A stretch of DNA of 64,000 nucleotides from Lachnospiraceae bacterium UBA4631 (GCA_002406015.1 DHMX01000004.1:50754-114753), one strand, 5' to 3'; positions 16,961 through 25,930 are shown, counted from the stretch's first letter. The notes: a model not told the origin generated them from the letters alone. Made by a program: numbers and translations.

Positions 16961-17902
16961 CTACTTTAAGCTTTCTAACAGCTTATCTACATCCTCTGCC
17001 CTTTCTACACTGTAACAGGTTATCTCCGGACAAGTCTTTTTCACGAACTTTGACAGTGCCGTACCCGGTCCGATTTCTACAATGGTATCGATTCCCTGTT
17101 CTGCCATATAGCGGATGGAATCTTCAATGTAGATACTGCTCTGTACCTGACGCTCTAACAATACCGGTATCGTTTCATCCTGATTTTTAGCTCTGCCCAG
17201 CGTATTAAATACAACCGGGAACTGCATATCATGAAAGACTTCCTCCTTAAACCGTTCCTTTAACTTATCTCCTGCCGGCTTCATTAACGAGGTATGGAAT
17301 GGTCCGCTTACATTCAACGGAATACATCTTCTTGCACCCGCTTCCATCAACAGCTCAATGGCACGATCTACCGGTGCTTCATCTCCGGAAATTACAATCT
17401 GTCCCGGACAATTGTAATTTGTCGGCTCTACCACGTTAAGTGCCTGTCCTGCAAATTCCTGATGTGCCTTTTCACAGCATTCCTGCACCTTTTCTCTCTC
17501 CAGATTAATAACAGCCGCCATCTTGCAGGCTCTGTCTACAACAGCCTCTGCCATTGCTTTTCCACGAAAGGCAACTAACGAAATAACCTGTTGTGCTTCA
17601 AATACACCTGCTGCATACAATGCAGAATATTCACCGAGGCTTAAGCCCGCTGCCATGTCCGGCACAAGTCCCTTATTCTTAAGGACATTCGTTACACCTA
17701 CCGCAAATGCAACCATACAAGGCTGTGTATATTTCGTAGTGTTTAATTGCTCGGCAGGTCCCTGAAAGCAGCACTCCTTTACATCAAAGTCCAGCTTTGT
17801 ATTGTCCATAACCTCTCGAAATTCCGGATATGCTTCGTAAAAATCCTTACCCATACCAACGGTCTGACTTCCCTGACCTGCATACATAAATGCTAATTTC
17901 AT
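16961..17902 (-). CDS. fabD: Malonyl-CoA:ACP transacylase
   Basis: 313 residues. The nucleophile Ser88 is in GLSLGEYSAL, the catalytic His203 in GPFHTSLM, and the N-terminal MYAGQGSQ loop is intact. It moves malonyl groups from CoA to ACP. Start ATG with AGGAGG 9 bases upstream, 34 bp after fabK. Confidence 0.97.
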   Translation of the reverse strand: MKLAFMYAGQGSQTVGMGKDFYEAYPEFREVMDNTKLDFDVKECCFQGPAEQLNTTKYTQPCMVAFAVGVTNVLKNKGLVPDMAAGLSLGEYSALYAAGVFEAQQVISLVAFRGKAMAEAVVDRACKMAAVINLEREKVQECCEKAHQEFAGQALNVVEPTNYNCPGQIVISGDEAPVDRAIELLMEAGARRCIPLNVSGPFHTSLMKPAGDKLKERFKEEVFHDMQFPVVFNTLGRAKNQDETIPVLLERQVQSSIYIEDSIRYMAEQGIDTIVEIGPGTALSKFVKKTCPEITCYSVERAEDVDKLLESLK

Positions 17903-17936
17903 AATTTATTTCCTCCTTATCAGGCATCCCTGATTT

Positions 17937-18872
17937 CTACAGTTCCAATTGCTTTAAGCAGGCAAGCTCTTCCTTTGCCTCCTGATATAAATTGTCCAGA
18001 ATTACAGCCAGTGGCTGGATTTCCTTTAACTGTCCGCAGACCTGTCCTGCCATAACGGAGCCGTTAATTACATCCCCATCCACAACTGCACGCCGCAATC
18101 CGCCTAACGTGAACTGCTCTAATTCTTCTCTTGTACCGCCGCCTCGTTCTACCTTTATGTATTCTCTTGCCATATCGTTCTTCAGAATCCGGACAGGGGC
18201 ATCCAGAGAGCGTCCGGTTACGGTTGTACTGTTATCTCTTGCCTTAATCAATGCCAGCTTATAATTCTCATGAATCGGGCATTCCTCACTCACCAGAAGA
18301 CAGGTACCTATCTGGACTCCGATTGCTCCTAATGCAAAGGCAGCCACCATCTGTTTTCCGGATGCGATTCCGCCGGCAGCAATGACCGGAATGGATACCT
18401 TTTCTATTACCTGCGGCACTAAGGTCATGGTTGTCATATCTCCGACATGACCGCCGCTTTCGCCTCCCTCTGCAATAACTGCATCGGCTCCCTGCATCTC
18501 CACCTTACGTGCCAATGCAGAGCTGGCTACTACCGGTATAACTTTACTTCCGGCATCTTTCCACATTCCCATGTATTTTCCGGGTGTTCCGGCTCCGGTT
18601 GTAATTATCTGAATCTTTTCATCTGCCAATAGCTGTGCAATATTATCTGCATCCGGATTCATCAGCATCAGGTTCACACCAAACGGCTGACTGGTAAGCT
18701 TCCGGCATTCTGCAATTTCCCGCTCTAAGGCTTCCGCATTCATTCCTCCGGATGCAATCAGTCCCAATGCTCCTGCATTTGATACCTGTGCGGCAAATTT
18801 TCCGGTTGCAATATTTGCCATTCCACCTTGTATAATAGGGTATTTAATTCCCAACATTTCATTTAATCTCAT
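17937..18872 (-). CDS. fabK: Enoyl-ACP reductase II (FMN-dependent)
   Basis: A 311-residue TIM-barrel flavoprotein of the FabK/nitronate monooxygenase family. It has the N-terminal IIQGGMANIATG, the AEGGESGGHVGDMTTM active-site loop and the FMN phosphate loops VIAAGGIASGKQ and FALGAIGVQIGT. It replaces FabI in many Firmicutes and makes the host insensitive to triclosan-type inhibitors. Its ATG overlaps the accA stop (TAATG). Position in the FASII operon supports FabK over a nitronate monooxygenase. Confidence 0.95.
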   Translation of the reverse strand: MRLNEMLGIKYPIIQGGMANIATGKFAAQVSNAGALGLIASGGMNAEALEREIAECRKLTSQPFGVNLMLMNPDADNIAQLLADEKIQIITTGAGTPGKYMGMWKDAGSKVIPVVASSALARKVEMQGADAVIAEGGESGGHVGDMTTMTLVPQVIEKVSIPVIAAGGIASGKQMVAAFALGAIGVQIGTCLLVSEECPIHENYKLALIKARDNSTTVTGRSLDAPVRILKNDMAREYIKVERGGGTREELEQFTLGGLRRAVVDGDVINGSVMAGQVCGQLKEIQPLAVILDNLYQEAKEELACLKQLEL

Positions 18873-19834
18873 TATGCATTCTCCTTCTTTGCCGCCTCAA
18901 TAATTGCGGCATCCATATAACGGAACTTGTCATACCGGTTCTTTGCCAGTTCATTTGGTGTCATTTTCTTATACTTTTCCAGTTCAAGCACCAGTAATGC
19001 ATCCAGCTCCCGATATACCTTATTCGGATTCTGTTGGATTCCGCCCAGCGGCTCCTTCACAATTCCGTCAATTACTCCATAATGCTTTAAGTCCTGTGCT
19101 GTCAGCTTCATTAATTCGCAAGCCTCTGCACTGCGGTTGGAATCCTTCCACAAAATAGAGGCAAAGCCCTCCGGTGAAAGTACGGAATATACTGCATTTT
19201 CCAGCATATAGACACTGTTTGCCACACCGATTGCCAACGCACCGCCGCTGCTTCCTTCGCCGGTCACGATTGCTATAACCGGAATCTTTAAGGAACTCAT
19301 TTCAGCCAGATTCCTTGCGATGGCATTTGCCTGTCCATGCTCCTCTGCTTCCAGTCCCGGATATGCTCCCGGTGTATCAATAAATGTAATGACAGGTCTG
19401 CCGAATTTCTCTGCCTGCTTCATCATTCGCAGAGCCTTCCGATAGCCCTCCGGCTCCGGCATTCCGAAATTAAATTCCATGTTTTCGTTGATATTTCTTC
19501 CCTTGCGATGTCCGAGAACCGTTACCGGCATTCCATGAAACAGACCGATACCGCCATAGATACTCTTATCCTCTTTTCCCAGCACATCTCCTCTTTGTAC
19601 GAAAAAGTTATCAAATAAGGCATTAATATAATCATCCACCTTCGGACGCTTAATGCTTCTTGCCAGATAGAGCTTATCTGCCGGTGTCAGCTTCTCAAAC
19701 TGCTTTAACAGCTTCTTTTTTTCAGACTTTAATTCCTTTACCTTCACATCAGCAGCATAATCATCTACTCGTTCTGATAATTCCGCTATTTCATTATCAA
19801 TATCCCGCATACGTTCATCAATTTCCCGTATCAT
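18872..19834 (-). CDS. accA: Acetyl-CoA carboxylase carboxyltransferase alpha subunit
   Basis: 320 residues from the ATG at 19834 (MIREIDERMRD), with GAGGTG 6 bases upstream; an in-frame GTG at 19843 overlaps the accD stop but lacks spacing for a ribosome site. N-terminal coiled coil (1-50), then the crotonase-fold carboxyltransferase with RPVITFIDTPGAYPG and GEGSSGGALAIG. With AccD it transfers CO2 from carboxybiotin to acetyl-CoA. The accB and accC partners are not in this window. Confidence 0.96.
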   Translation of the reverse strand: MIREIDERMRDIDNEIAELSERVDDYAADVKVKELKSEKKKLLKQFEKLTPADKLYLARSIKRPKVDDYINALFDNFFVQRGDVLGKEDKSIYGGIGLFHGMPVTVLGHRKGRNINENMEFNFGMPEPEGYRKALRMMKQAEKFGRPVITFIDTPGAYPGLEAEEHGQANAIARNLAEMSSLKIPVIAIVTGEGSSGGALAIGVANSVYMLENAVYSVLSPEGFASILWKDSNRSAEACELMKLTAQDLKHYGVIDGIVKEPLGGIQQNPNKVYRELDALLVLELEKYKKMTPNELAKNRYDKFRYMDAAIIEAAKKENA

Positions 19835-19839
19835 ACTGC

Positions 19840-20757
19840 TCACCTCTTTCTGCTGTGGAGACTCAGAATCTGTCCGACTACATTCCGCATTTCATTTCTC
19901 GGAACAATCTGGTCTACAAAGCCATGTGTTTCCAAATACTCTGCCCGCTGAAAGCCCTCCGGCAGCTTCTGACCGATGGTCTGCTCAATTACTCTCGGCC
20001 CTGCAAATCCAATCAAGGCTCCCGGCTCTGCCAGAGTAATATCACCTAAGGTTGCAAAACTTGCACTGACACCTCCGGTTGTCGGATGCGTCAGACACAC
20101 CACATACAATCCGCCATGTTCACTAAATCGTTGTACAGCCGCACTTGTCTTTGCCATCTGCATTAAAGAAAGAATCCCCTCCTGCATTCTGGCACCGCCA
20201 CTTGCTGTAAACATAACTACCGGTAATTTATTCTTATCTGCCACTTCAAAGGCATACGTTACTTTCTCCCCTACGGCAATTCCCATACTGCCCATCATAA
20301 ATTCACTTCCCATGACGGCAATCATTGCCCTTTGTCCATATATTTCACCAACACCGATGAGGACACCTTCTTCCAGACCGGTTTTTTCCTGCAATTTTTC
20401 AATCTTTTCTTCATATCCCGGATAATCCAACGGATTTACAAACGGCACCTTACATTTTAACTTACGGAAGGTTCCCGGGTCTACCATACTCCGGACTCGT
20501 CTTATTGCCGATATTTTATTATGGCTTCCGCATTCCGGACAAACAAACAAATTCTTTTTCATTACACTCACAGGTATTTCCTGCTTACACGAAGAACATA
20601 CGATTTTCTCTACAGAGCTTTCTTCCGCTTTTTCATTCTTTTCCCGGACAACTACCGGTTCAAAATCATCATTTAAAGATTCTGCTTCTGTCTCTGTATG
20701 TCTTAATACCTTTGCATATTTCGCCAATTCTGCCTTTGTCTTGCCTAATAAACTCAT
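19840..20757 (-). CDS. accD: Acetyl-CoA carboxylase carboxyltransferase beta subunit
   Basis: 305 residues from the ATG at 20757 (MSLLGKTKAE). An in-frame GTG 9 bases further up also has a GGAGG, so the start could be 20766. The four-Cys zinc ribbon is CSSC and CPEC. The carboxyltransferase core contains GSEFMMGSMG, MFTASGGARMQEG and GGVSASFATLGD. The frame is nominally open to 20814 with a hydrophobic extension, which is unlikely to be translated. Confidence 0.95.
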   Translation of the reverse strand: MSLLGKTKAELAKYAKVLRHTETEAESLNDDFEPVVVREKNEKAEESSVEKIVCSSCKQEIPVSVMKKNLFVCPECGSHNKISAIRRVRSMVDPGTFRKLKCKVPFVNPLDYPGYEEKIEKLQEKTGLEEGVLIGVGEIYGQRAMIAVMGSEFMMGSMGIAVGEKVTYAFEVADKNKLPVVMFTASGGARMQEGILSLMQMAKTSAAVQRFSEHGGLYVVCLTHPTTGGVSASFATLGDITLAEPGALIGFAGPRVIEQTIGQKLPEGFQRAEYLETHGFVDQIVPRNEMRNVVGQILSLHSRKR

Positions 20758-20867
20758 TTTCTTCACTCCAATTCCTCCAGCAGCGATAAAAAGAAACAGG
20801 CATACGTAAATCACTTCCGTATGTATTGATTCACATATACCTGCTTTTCATCCAATGTTCGCCGCAA

Positions 20868-21095
20868 TTACTCCTGATGAGCCTCAACGTAGTCTACTAA
20901 ATCCTGAACTGTTTTCATATTCGGAAGGTCTTCATCCTGAATTACTACACCTGTTGCTGCTTCGATTTCCATGCCTAATTCTACGACATCCAGAGAATCT
21001 ACACCCAAATCATCTACCAATGATGAGTCTAATGCGATTTTATCCTCGCTGCAGCCTAAAGTCTTTGCAATTGCCTTTTTAATTGTCTCGAACAT
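20868..21095 (-). CDS. acpP: Acyl carrier protein
   Basis: 75 residues, strongly acidic, with the phosphopantetheine site Ser34 in GVDSLDVVEL. Helices and length match bacterial AcpP. It is the first gene of the FASII operon, 110 bp before accD, preceded by a strong promoter and an inverted repeat. A GGAGA site lies 8 bases before the ATG. Confidence 0.97.
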   Translation of the reverse strand: MFETIKKAIAKTLGCSEDKIALDSSLVDDLGVDSLDVVELGMEIEAATGVVIQDEDLPNMKTVQDLVDYVEAHQE

Positions 21096-21133
21096 AGTAA
21101 TGTCTCCTTTTCTTTTCCTATTATAATATATAT

Positions 21134-21162
21134 TTAGTTAAAAAATTTTAATTTTTAACCAA
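21134..21162. promoter_or_regulatory. Inverted repeat immediately downstream of the acpP promoter
   Basis: Arms TTAGTTAAAAA (21134-21144) and TTTTTAACCAA (21152-21162), 11 bases with one mismatch, 7-base spacer. On the minus strand it begins a few bases after the -10 and would cover the transcription start, an ideal repressor site. Confidence 0.55.
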
Positions 21163-21166
21163 GTCC

Positions 21167-21194
21167 ATTGTATCAATTATTCCCTGTTTGTCAA
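21167..21194 (-). promoter_or_regulatory. Promoter of the FASII operon (acpP)
   Basis: Perfect TTGACA (21189-21194), 16-base spacer, TACAAT (21167-21172). It lies about 75 bp upstream of the acpP ATG. Confidence 0.75.
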
Positions 21195-21306
21195 CCGTTT
21201 TATTCCAACTTTGTAACATTTTTGAAACATTTTATTATTTATTCATTTTTAAATCTGGTGTTCACAAAATGTTCAAATAATTCACATACTTTTTGCAAGA
21301 TAACCC

Positions 21307-21335
21307 TTGACTTTTCTTATCTCACACCTTAACAT
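21307..21335 (+). promoter_or_regulatory. Candidate promoter of the acyl-CoA synthetase operon
   Basis: TTGACT (21307-21312), 17-base spacer, TAACAT (21330-21335). The -10 is imperfect. Confidence 0.5.
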
Positions 21336-21350
21336 TGTAAGGTAATGTAT

Positions 21351-21367
21351 GTAGTTTTGGAAACTAC
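21351..21367. promoter_or_regulatory. Candidate operator, GTAGT-N7-ACTAC
   Basis: Perfect palindrome with 7-base arms GTAGTTT/AAACTAC and a TGG centre. It lies about 10-25 bases after the predicted start of transcription. Same arms and spacing as the fabH site (13831-13847). Confidence 0.6.
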
Positions 21368-21475
21368 ATATGAAATTTAATCAGACTATTTAACAAATTT
21401 AGACAAACTATTTTATATAGTCAGAAAAACAATGGTTTTTTATCAAATCAGAAAATCAGAAAGGGACCCAATAAC

Positions 21476-23185
21476 ATGAATCAGGAAATTTTACAATCGG
21501 ATTTACAACCGGAAGCCGGAATTGCCGGCACCTATATTTCTACCGCTAAGGATGAAAACGGTGTTTTAACCACTATTAAATTCCAGAATGATGAGCATTT
21601 TAATTTTGCCTATGATGTTGTTGATGTATTAGGAAAAACCAAACCGGATAAGCTGGCAATGCTGCATGTGGATGCAGAGGAAAAGGAACGTCGCATTACC
21701 TTTAAGGATATGATGATTTATTCCAATAAGGCTGCTAATTATTTTCGGTTTCTGGGTATCAAACGCGGAGACCGGGTCATGCTGGTATTAAAGCGTCATT
21801 ATCAATTCTGGTTTGCGATTCTGGCACTTCATAAAATCGGTGCCATAGCTGTTCCCGCAACCAATCTTCTGGTTCGGAAGGACTTTGAATATCGTTTTAA
21901 GGCAGGACAGATTGATGCTGTTCTCTGTACTTCTGACGGAAAGGTTGCCACAGAGGTAGAACGTGCCTCTAAGACCTATGACGGCTTAAAGGCTAAAATC
22001 ATGGTAGGTCCTACCACCTTGGTCGGCTGGAGAAATTTCAATCGGGATATTCGCTTTTTCTCACCTGAATTTAAGAAGCCTTCCGTTGTAGCCGGCGGGG
22101 ATGACCCAATGCTGATGTTCTTTACCTCCGGAACCACTTCTTATCCAAAGATTGCGGTTCACAGCTACAAATATGCGTTAGGACATTTTGTTACAGCCAA
22201 GTATTGGCAGCAGGTAGACCCGGATGGTATTCATTTCACAATCAGTGATACCGGCTGGGGCAAGGCACTCTGGGGAAAATTATATGGACAGTGGCTTTGT
22301 GAGGCAGCTGTATTCACCTATGATTTTGATGAGTTCTATGCCAGTGAAATACTGAAAATGATAGCAAAATATCGAATTACCACCTTCTGTGCTCCTCCTA
22401 CCGTTTACCGCGTTATGGTGCATATGAATCTGGCAAAATTTGATTTATCTTCTCTTAAGACGGTTGCAACCGCAGGAGAAGCCCTGAATCCTGAAATCTA
22501 TGATAAATTCTATCAGGCTACCGGCATGAAGATTATGGAGGGCTTCGGTCAGACGGAAACCACCTTAACCATTGCAAATCTTGCCGGAATGGAGCCTCAT
22601 CCCGGCTCTATGGGCAGACCGACTCCGCAATATACAGTACGCGTTATGCGTCCGGACGGTACGCTCTGCGATGCAAATGAAACCGGAGAAATCGTTATCA
22701 GCGTAGAAGATGGTGCTCCGGAAGGATTGTTTCTCGGATATTATCTGGATAATAAACGTACCGATTCTGTCTGCTATAACGGTTATTACCACACCGGAGA
22801 TACCGCTTATATGGACGAGGAAGGGTTTCTATGGTATGTCGGACGTGTGGATGATGTTATTAAGTCTACCGGCTATCGTGTCGGCCCATTTGAGATTGAA
22901 AATGAAATCATGAAGTTACCGTATGTCGTAGAATGTGCTGTTACCTCTGTTCCGGACCCGATGCGTGGACAGGCAATTAAGGCAACCGTTGTTCTGACAG
23001 AGGGTACTGCCGCTACCGATGCTCTAAAGAGGGAAATGGTTCGCTTCTTTAAGTCCAATCTGGCTTCTTATAAGCGTCCAAAGGTTATTGAGTTCGTAAA
23101 AGAGCTTCCGAAAACCGTCAGCGGAAAAATCCGCAGGGTTGAAATTAAGGAAAAGGACTGGGCAAAAAATTCCGAGGAAAACTAG
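21476..23185 (+). CDS. Acyl-CoA synthetase, AMP-forming (ACSM/medium-chain-like)
   Basis: A 569-residue ANL-superfamily enzyme that adenylates a carboxylic acid and forms its CoA (or possibly ACP) thioester. Motifs: P-loop TSGTTSYPK (217-225), GEALNP, EGFGQTETT, the hinge YHTGDTAYMDEEG...GRVDDVIKSTGYRVGP, and catalytic Lys551 in SGKIRR. It resembles the medium-chain ACSM and acetyl-CoA synthetase-like branch. It is divergent from the FASII operon, 40 bp before a second KASII gene, and downstream of a putative fab operator. It could activate exogenous or unusual acyl groups; substrate not readable. Confidence 0.9.
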   Translation: MNQEILQSDLQPEAGIAGTYISTAKDENGVLTTIKFQNDEHFNFAYDVVDVLGKTKPDKLAMLHVDAEEKERRITFKDMMIYSNKAANYFRFLGIKRGDRVMLVLKRHYQFWFAILALHKIGAIAVPATNLLVRKDFEYRFKAGQIDAVLCTSDGKVATEVERASKTYDGLKAKIMVGPTTLVGWRNFNRDIRFFSPEFKKPSVVAGGDDPMLMFFTSGTTSYPKIAVHSYKYALGHFVTAKYWQQVDPDGIHFTISDTGWGKALWGKLYGQWLCEAAVFTYDFDEFYASEILKMIAKYRITTFCAPPTVYRVMVHMNLAKFDLSSLKTVATAGEALNPEIYDKFYQATGMKIMEGFGQTETTLTIANLAGMEPHPGSMGRPTPQYTVRVMRPDGTLCDANETGEIVISVEDGAPEGLFLGYYLDNKRTDSVCYNGYYHTGDTAYMDEEGFLWYVGRVDDVIKSTGYRVGPFEIENEIMKLPYVVECAVTSVPDPMRGQAIKATVVLTEGTAATDALKREMVRFFKSNLASYKRPKVIEFVKELPKTVSGKIRRVEIKEKDWAKNSEEN

Positions 23186-23224
23186 ACACCGGTCAATCCC
23201 GATAACATACAGGAGAATCAAATT

Positions 23225-24478
23225 ATGGATACAAATATTGTAATTACAGGTATGGGAGCTGTAACTCCCATCGGAATCGGTATCGATGCATATTGGAACG
23301 GGTTAATTTCCGGTGTTCATGGAATCGGCACTATTACCCGTTTTGATGCTTCCGGTCTTCCGGTTCAGATTGCTGCCGAAGTAAAGGACTTTCAACCTAC
23401 CGCATATATGTCCCCTAAGTTAGCAAAAGAAATGGACACCTTTATGCAGTACGGATATGCGGCTGCCGAAGAAGCTATGCAGGATGCCGGATTGCATCCG
23501 GAATCACCGGAGCTGCTTCCCGTTGCTGCTGAGCGTGTAGGTATTGTGGTCGGAACGGCATTTGCCGGAATTGCTACCATTGCGGATACACAAAACGGTA
23601 TCAGTACCGGACAATACACCAGAGTCAGTCCGAGATTCGTTCCAAAGGTAATCGGCAATATTGCTGCGGCTCAGATAGCCATTGCAAAGGGCTTACGTGG
23701 TCCAAGTCTTACGGTTACGACAGCCTGCTCCTCCGGTGCAGATGCCATTTCAACCGGAATTATGCTGTTAAAGAGCGGCGAAGCAGATGTTATTTTGTGT
23801 GTCGGTGCGGAAGCGGCTACTTCCCCATTAACGATTATGAGTCTGGCATCCGCCCGTGCGTTATCAACCAAGAATGATACACCGGAAATCTCCAGTTGTC
23901 CGTTTGATGCCAACCGGGACGGCTTTGTTATGGGAGAAGGCGGCGGATGTATCGTCATTGAAACCGAGGAACATGCCAAAGCCAGAAATGCTCATATCCA
24001 CGCCTCTATTATCGGCTGGGCAAACAGTACCGACGGGTATCATGTTACCTCTCCGCATCCGGATGGAATCGGTGCTGTCTTTTGTATGCGGCACTGTCTG
24101 GAAAAAGCAGGTATCAGCCCGGATGCCGTTGATTATATTAACACTCACGGCACTTCTACCCCAAAGGGTGATGTGATTGAAACCAAAGCCATTAAGACCT
24201 TATTCGGTTCGCATGCACACACAATGGCAATTTCTTCTACCAAAGGCTCTACCGGACATATGATGGGTGCCGGCGGTGTAACGGAAACCATTGCCTGTGT
24301 TAAGGCCATTCAATCACAGATAGTTCCGCCAACTTTGAATCTGAATCATCCGGACCCGGAATGCGATTTAAATTACATACCAAATACCGCACAATCCCAT
24401 CCGGTTCACATTGCGATGTCAAATGCATTTGGCTTCGGCGGACAAAATTCAAGTATTCTGTTACAGGAATACAAATAA
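23225..24478 (+). CDS. Second beta-ketoacyl-ACP synthase II
   Basis: 417 residues, full KASII length with intact triad: Cys168 in TTACSSGAD, His in INTHGTSTPKGD and His in GSTGHMMGAGG. It differs clearly from the fabF at 14902 (for example TACSSG in place of TACASG) and so is not a recent duplicate. It lies 40 bp behind the acyl-CoA synthetase with an AGGAGA site and probably shares its transcript. It may elongate a particular acyl class, or serve another polyketide-like condensation. Confidence 0.92.
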   Translation: MDTNIVITGMGAVTPIGIGIDAYWNGLISGVHGIGTITRFDASGLPVQIAAEVKDFQPTAYMSPKLAKEMDTFMQYGYAAAEEAMQDAGLHPESPELLPVAAERVGIVVGTAFAGIATIADTQNGISTGQYTRVSPRFVPKVIGNIAAAQIAIAKGLRGPSLTVTTACSSGADAISTGIMLLKSGEADVILCVGAEAATSPLTIMSLASARALSTKNDTPEISSCPFDANRDGFVMGEGGGCIVIETEEHAKARNAHIHASIIGWANSTDGYHVTSPHPDGIGAVFCMRHCLEKAGISPDAVDYINTHGTSTPKGDVIETKAIKTLFGSHAHTMAISSTKGSTGHMMGAGGVTETIACVKAIQSQIVPPTLNLNHPDPECDLNYIPNTAQSHPVHIAMSNAFGFGGQNSSILLQEYK

Positions 24479-24513
24479 ACCTATAAAAACATATATAATA
24501 AGGATAATAAAGT

Positions 24514-24542
24514 TTGTATTCCGGTTAAAACAGGTCTATAAT
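24514..24542 (+). promoter_or_regulatory. Promoter of the first MATE gene
   Basis: TTGTAT (24514-24519), 17-base spacer, perfect TATAAT (24537-24542), 44 bp before the ATG. The exporter need not depend on the upstream KASII transcript. Confidence 0.55.
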
Positions 24543-24586
24543 ACATTCGGACTATAAAACAACAATAGGATAGAAGGTATTATAAG

Positions 24587-25930
24587 ATGAACAAAGATTT
24601 AACTGTAGGAAAACCGGAATCGATTCTGTGGAAGTTCTGTATGCCGCTCTTTGGCAGTGTTATCTTCCAGCAGCTATATAATATTGCCGACAGCTTTGTA
24701 GCCGGCAAATTCATTAACGAAAATGCATTGGCAGCCGTAGGCAACAGCTATGAGATTACATTAATCTTCATTGCGTTTGCCTTCGGCTGTAATATCGGAT
24801 GCTCGGTCATTGTTTCCCAGTTCTTTGGTGCCAAGGATTACAGACAGATGAAAACCTCTGTCTATACCGCTATGATTTTTACAGCGGTTCTTTGTCTTTT
24901 ATTGATGATTGGCGGTATTCTCGGCTGTCCGCTTCTGTTACAATGGATTCGCACACCGGACAGCATTCTTGCGGATTCTCAATTATATCTTGATATATAC
25001 ATATGGGGTCTTCCGTTTATGTTCTTTTATAATATTGCAACCGGTATTTTCTCTGCCTTGGGAGATTCTAAGACACCGTTTTTATTTCTTGCAATTTCTT
25101 CTGTATCCAATATTGCAATTGATATTTTATTTGTAAAAAGCTTTCATATGGGAATCGCAGGCGTTGCATGGGCAACCTTTTTATGTCAGGGCATCAGTGC
25201 CGTCTTAGCGGTTCTCGTTGTTTTGCTTCGTCTTCATAAGATTCCATGCAGTGAAAAAGTACCTGTCTTTTCCTTTGGTATTTTAAGAAAGCTGTTAAAG
25301 ATAGCGATTCCGAGTATCCTGCAGCAAAGTTTTATTTCCATCGGTAATATCATTATTCAGAGTGTAATTAATAATTATGGTGCGGGAGTCATTGCGGGCT
25401 ATTCCGCAGCCGTTAAGCTTAACAATCTGATTATTACTTCCTTTACAACACTCGGAAACGGAATTTCCAATTATGCTGCCCAGAATATCGGTGCTAAAAA
25501 ATTAGAACGGATAAAGCCCGGCTTTCGTGCAGGCATTAAAATGGTATGGCTTATTTCCCTTCCGTTTGCTCTTTTATACTTTCTTGCGGGTCGGTTTCTT
25601 CTATATATATTTCTGGAGAATCCTACACCGGATGCACTTCAGACCGGTATTCAATTCCTCTGCATTCTTTCACCGTTCTACTTCGTGGTATCTGCCAAGC
25701 TGGTTGCAGACGGTATTTTGCGGGGTGCCGGTATGATGAACCAATTTATGATTGGTACCTTTTCAGACCTGATTCTTCGGGTTGTGCTTGCCATTGTCCT
25801 GTCCCGTCAGTTTGGTTCTGTGGGCATCTGGTGTGCATGGCCGATTGGCTGGACAATCTCCACTGTCCTTTCTATTCTGTTCTATCGGAGCGGCCCGTGG
25901 AAGGCAGCACATCCACAGTCCGCTTCTTAA
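24587..25930 (+). CDS. MATE family efflux transporter
   Basis: 447 residues with about twelve membrane segments in two homologous halves, and the MATE N-terminal pattern LYNIADSFVAGKFINENALAAVGNS. Such proteins export organic cations, drugs or metabolites using Na+ or H+ gradients. It converges with a second MATE gene; the two coding regions overlap by 59 bp at their 3' ends. Substrate unknown. Confidence 0.92.
   Translation: MNKDLTVGKPESILWKFCMPLFGSVIFQQLYNIADSFVAGKFINENALAAVGNSYEITLIFIAFAFGCNIGCSVIVSQFFGAKDYRQMKTSVYTAMIFTAVLCLLLMIGGILGCPLLLQWIRTPDSILADSQLYLDIYIWGLPFMFFYNIATGIFSALGDSKTPFLFLAISSVSNIAIDILFVKSFHMGIAGVAWATFLCQGISAVLAVLVVLLRLHKIPCSEKVPVFSFGILRKLLKIAIPSILQQSFISIGNIIIQSVINNYGAGVIAGYSAAVKLNNLIITSFTTLGNGISNYAAQNIGAKKLERIKPGFRAGIKMVWLISLPFALLYFLAGRFLLYIFLENPTPDALQTGIQFLCILSPFYFVVSAKLVADGILRGAGMMNQFMIGTFSDLILRVVLAIVLSRQFGSVGIWCAWPIGWTISTVLSILFYRSGPWKAAHPQSAS

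Larger units (their letters stand above)
21096..21475. other. Divergent control region between FASII and acyl-CoA synthetase operons
   Basis: No gene fits. It holds the acpP promoter and its inverted repeat, a plus-strand promoter (21307-21335), the GTAGT-N7-ACTAC palindrome (21351-21367) and a weaker ACTAT-N5-ATAGT palindrome (21407-21421). It is very AT-rich. Confidence 0.7.

Noticed and set aside
19840..20814. N-terminal hydrophobic extension of accD (start at 20814)
   Set aside because: The extension is not part of the family and better starts with a ribosome site exist at 20757 or 20766.
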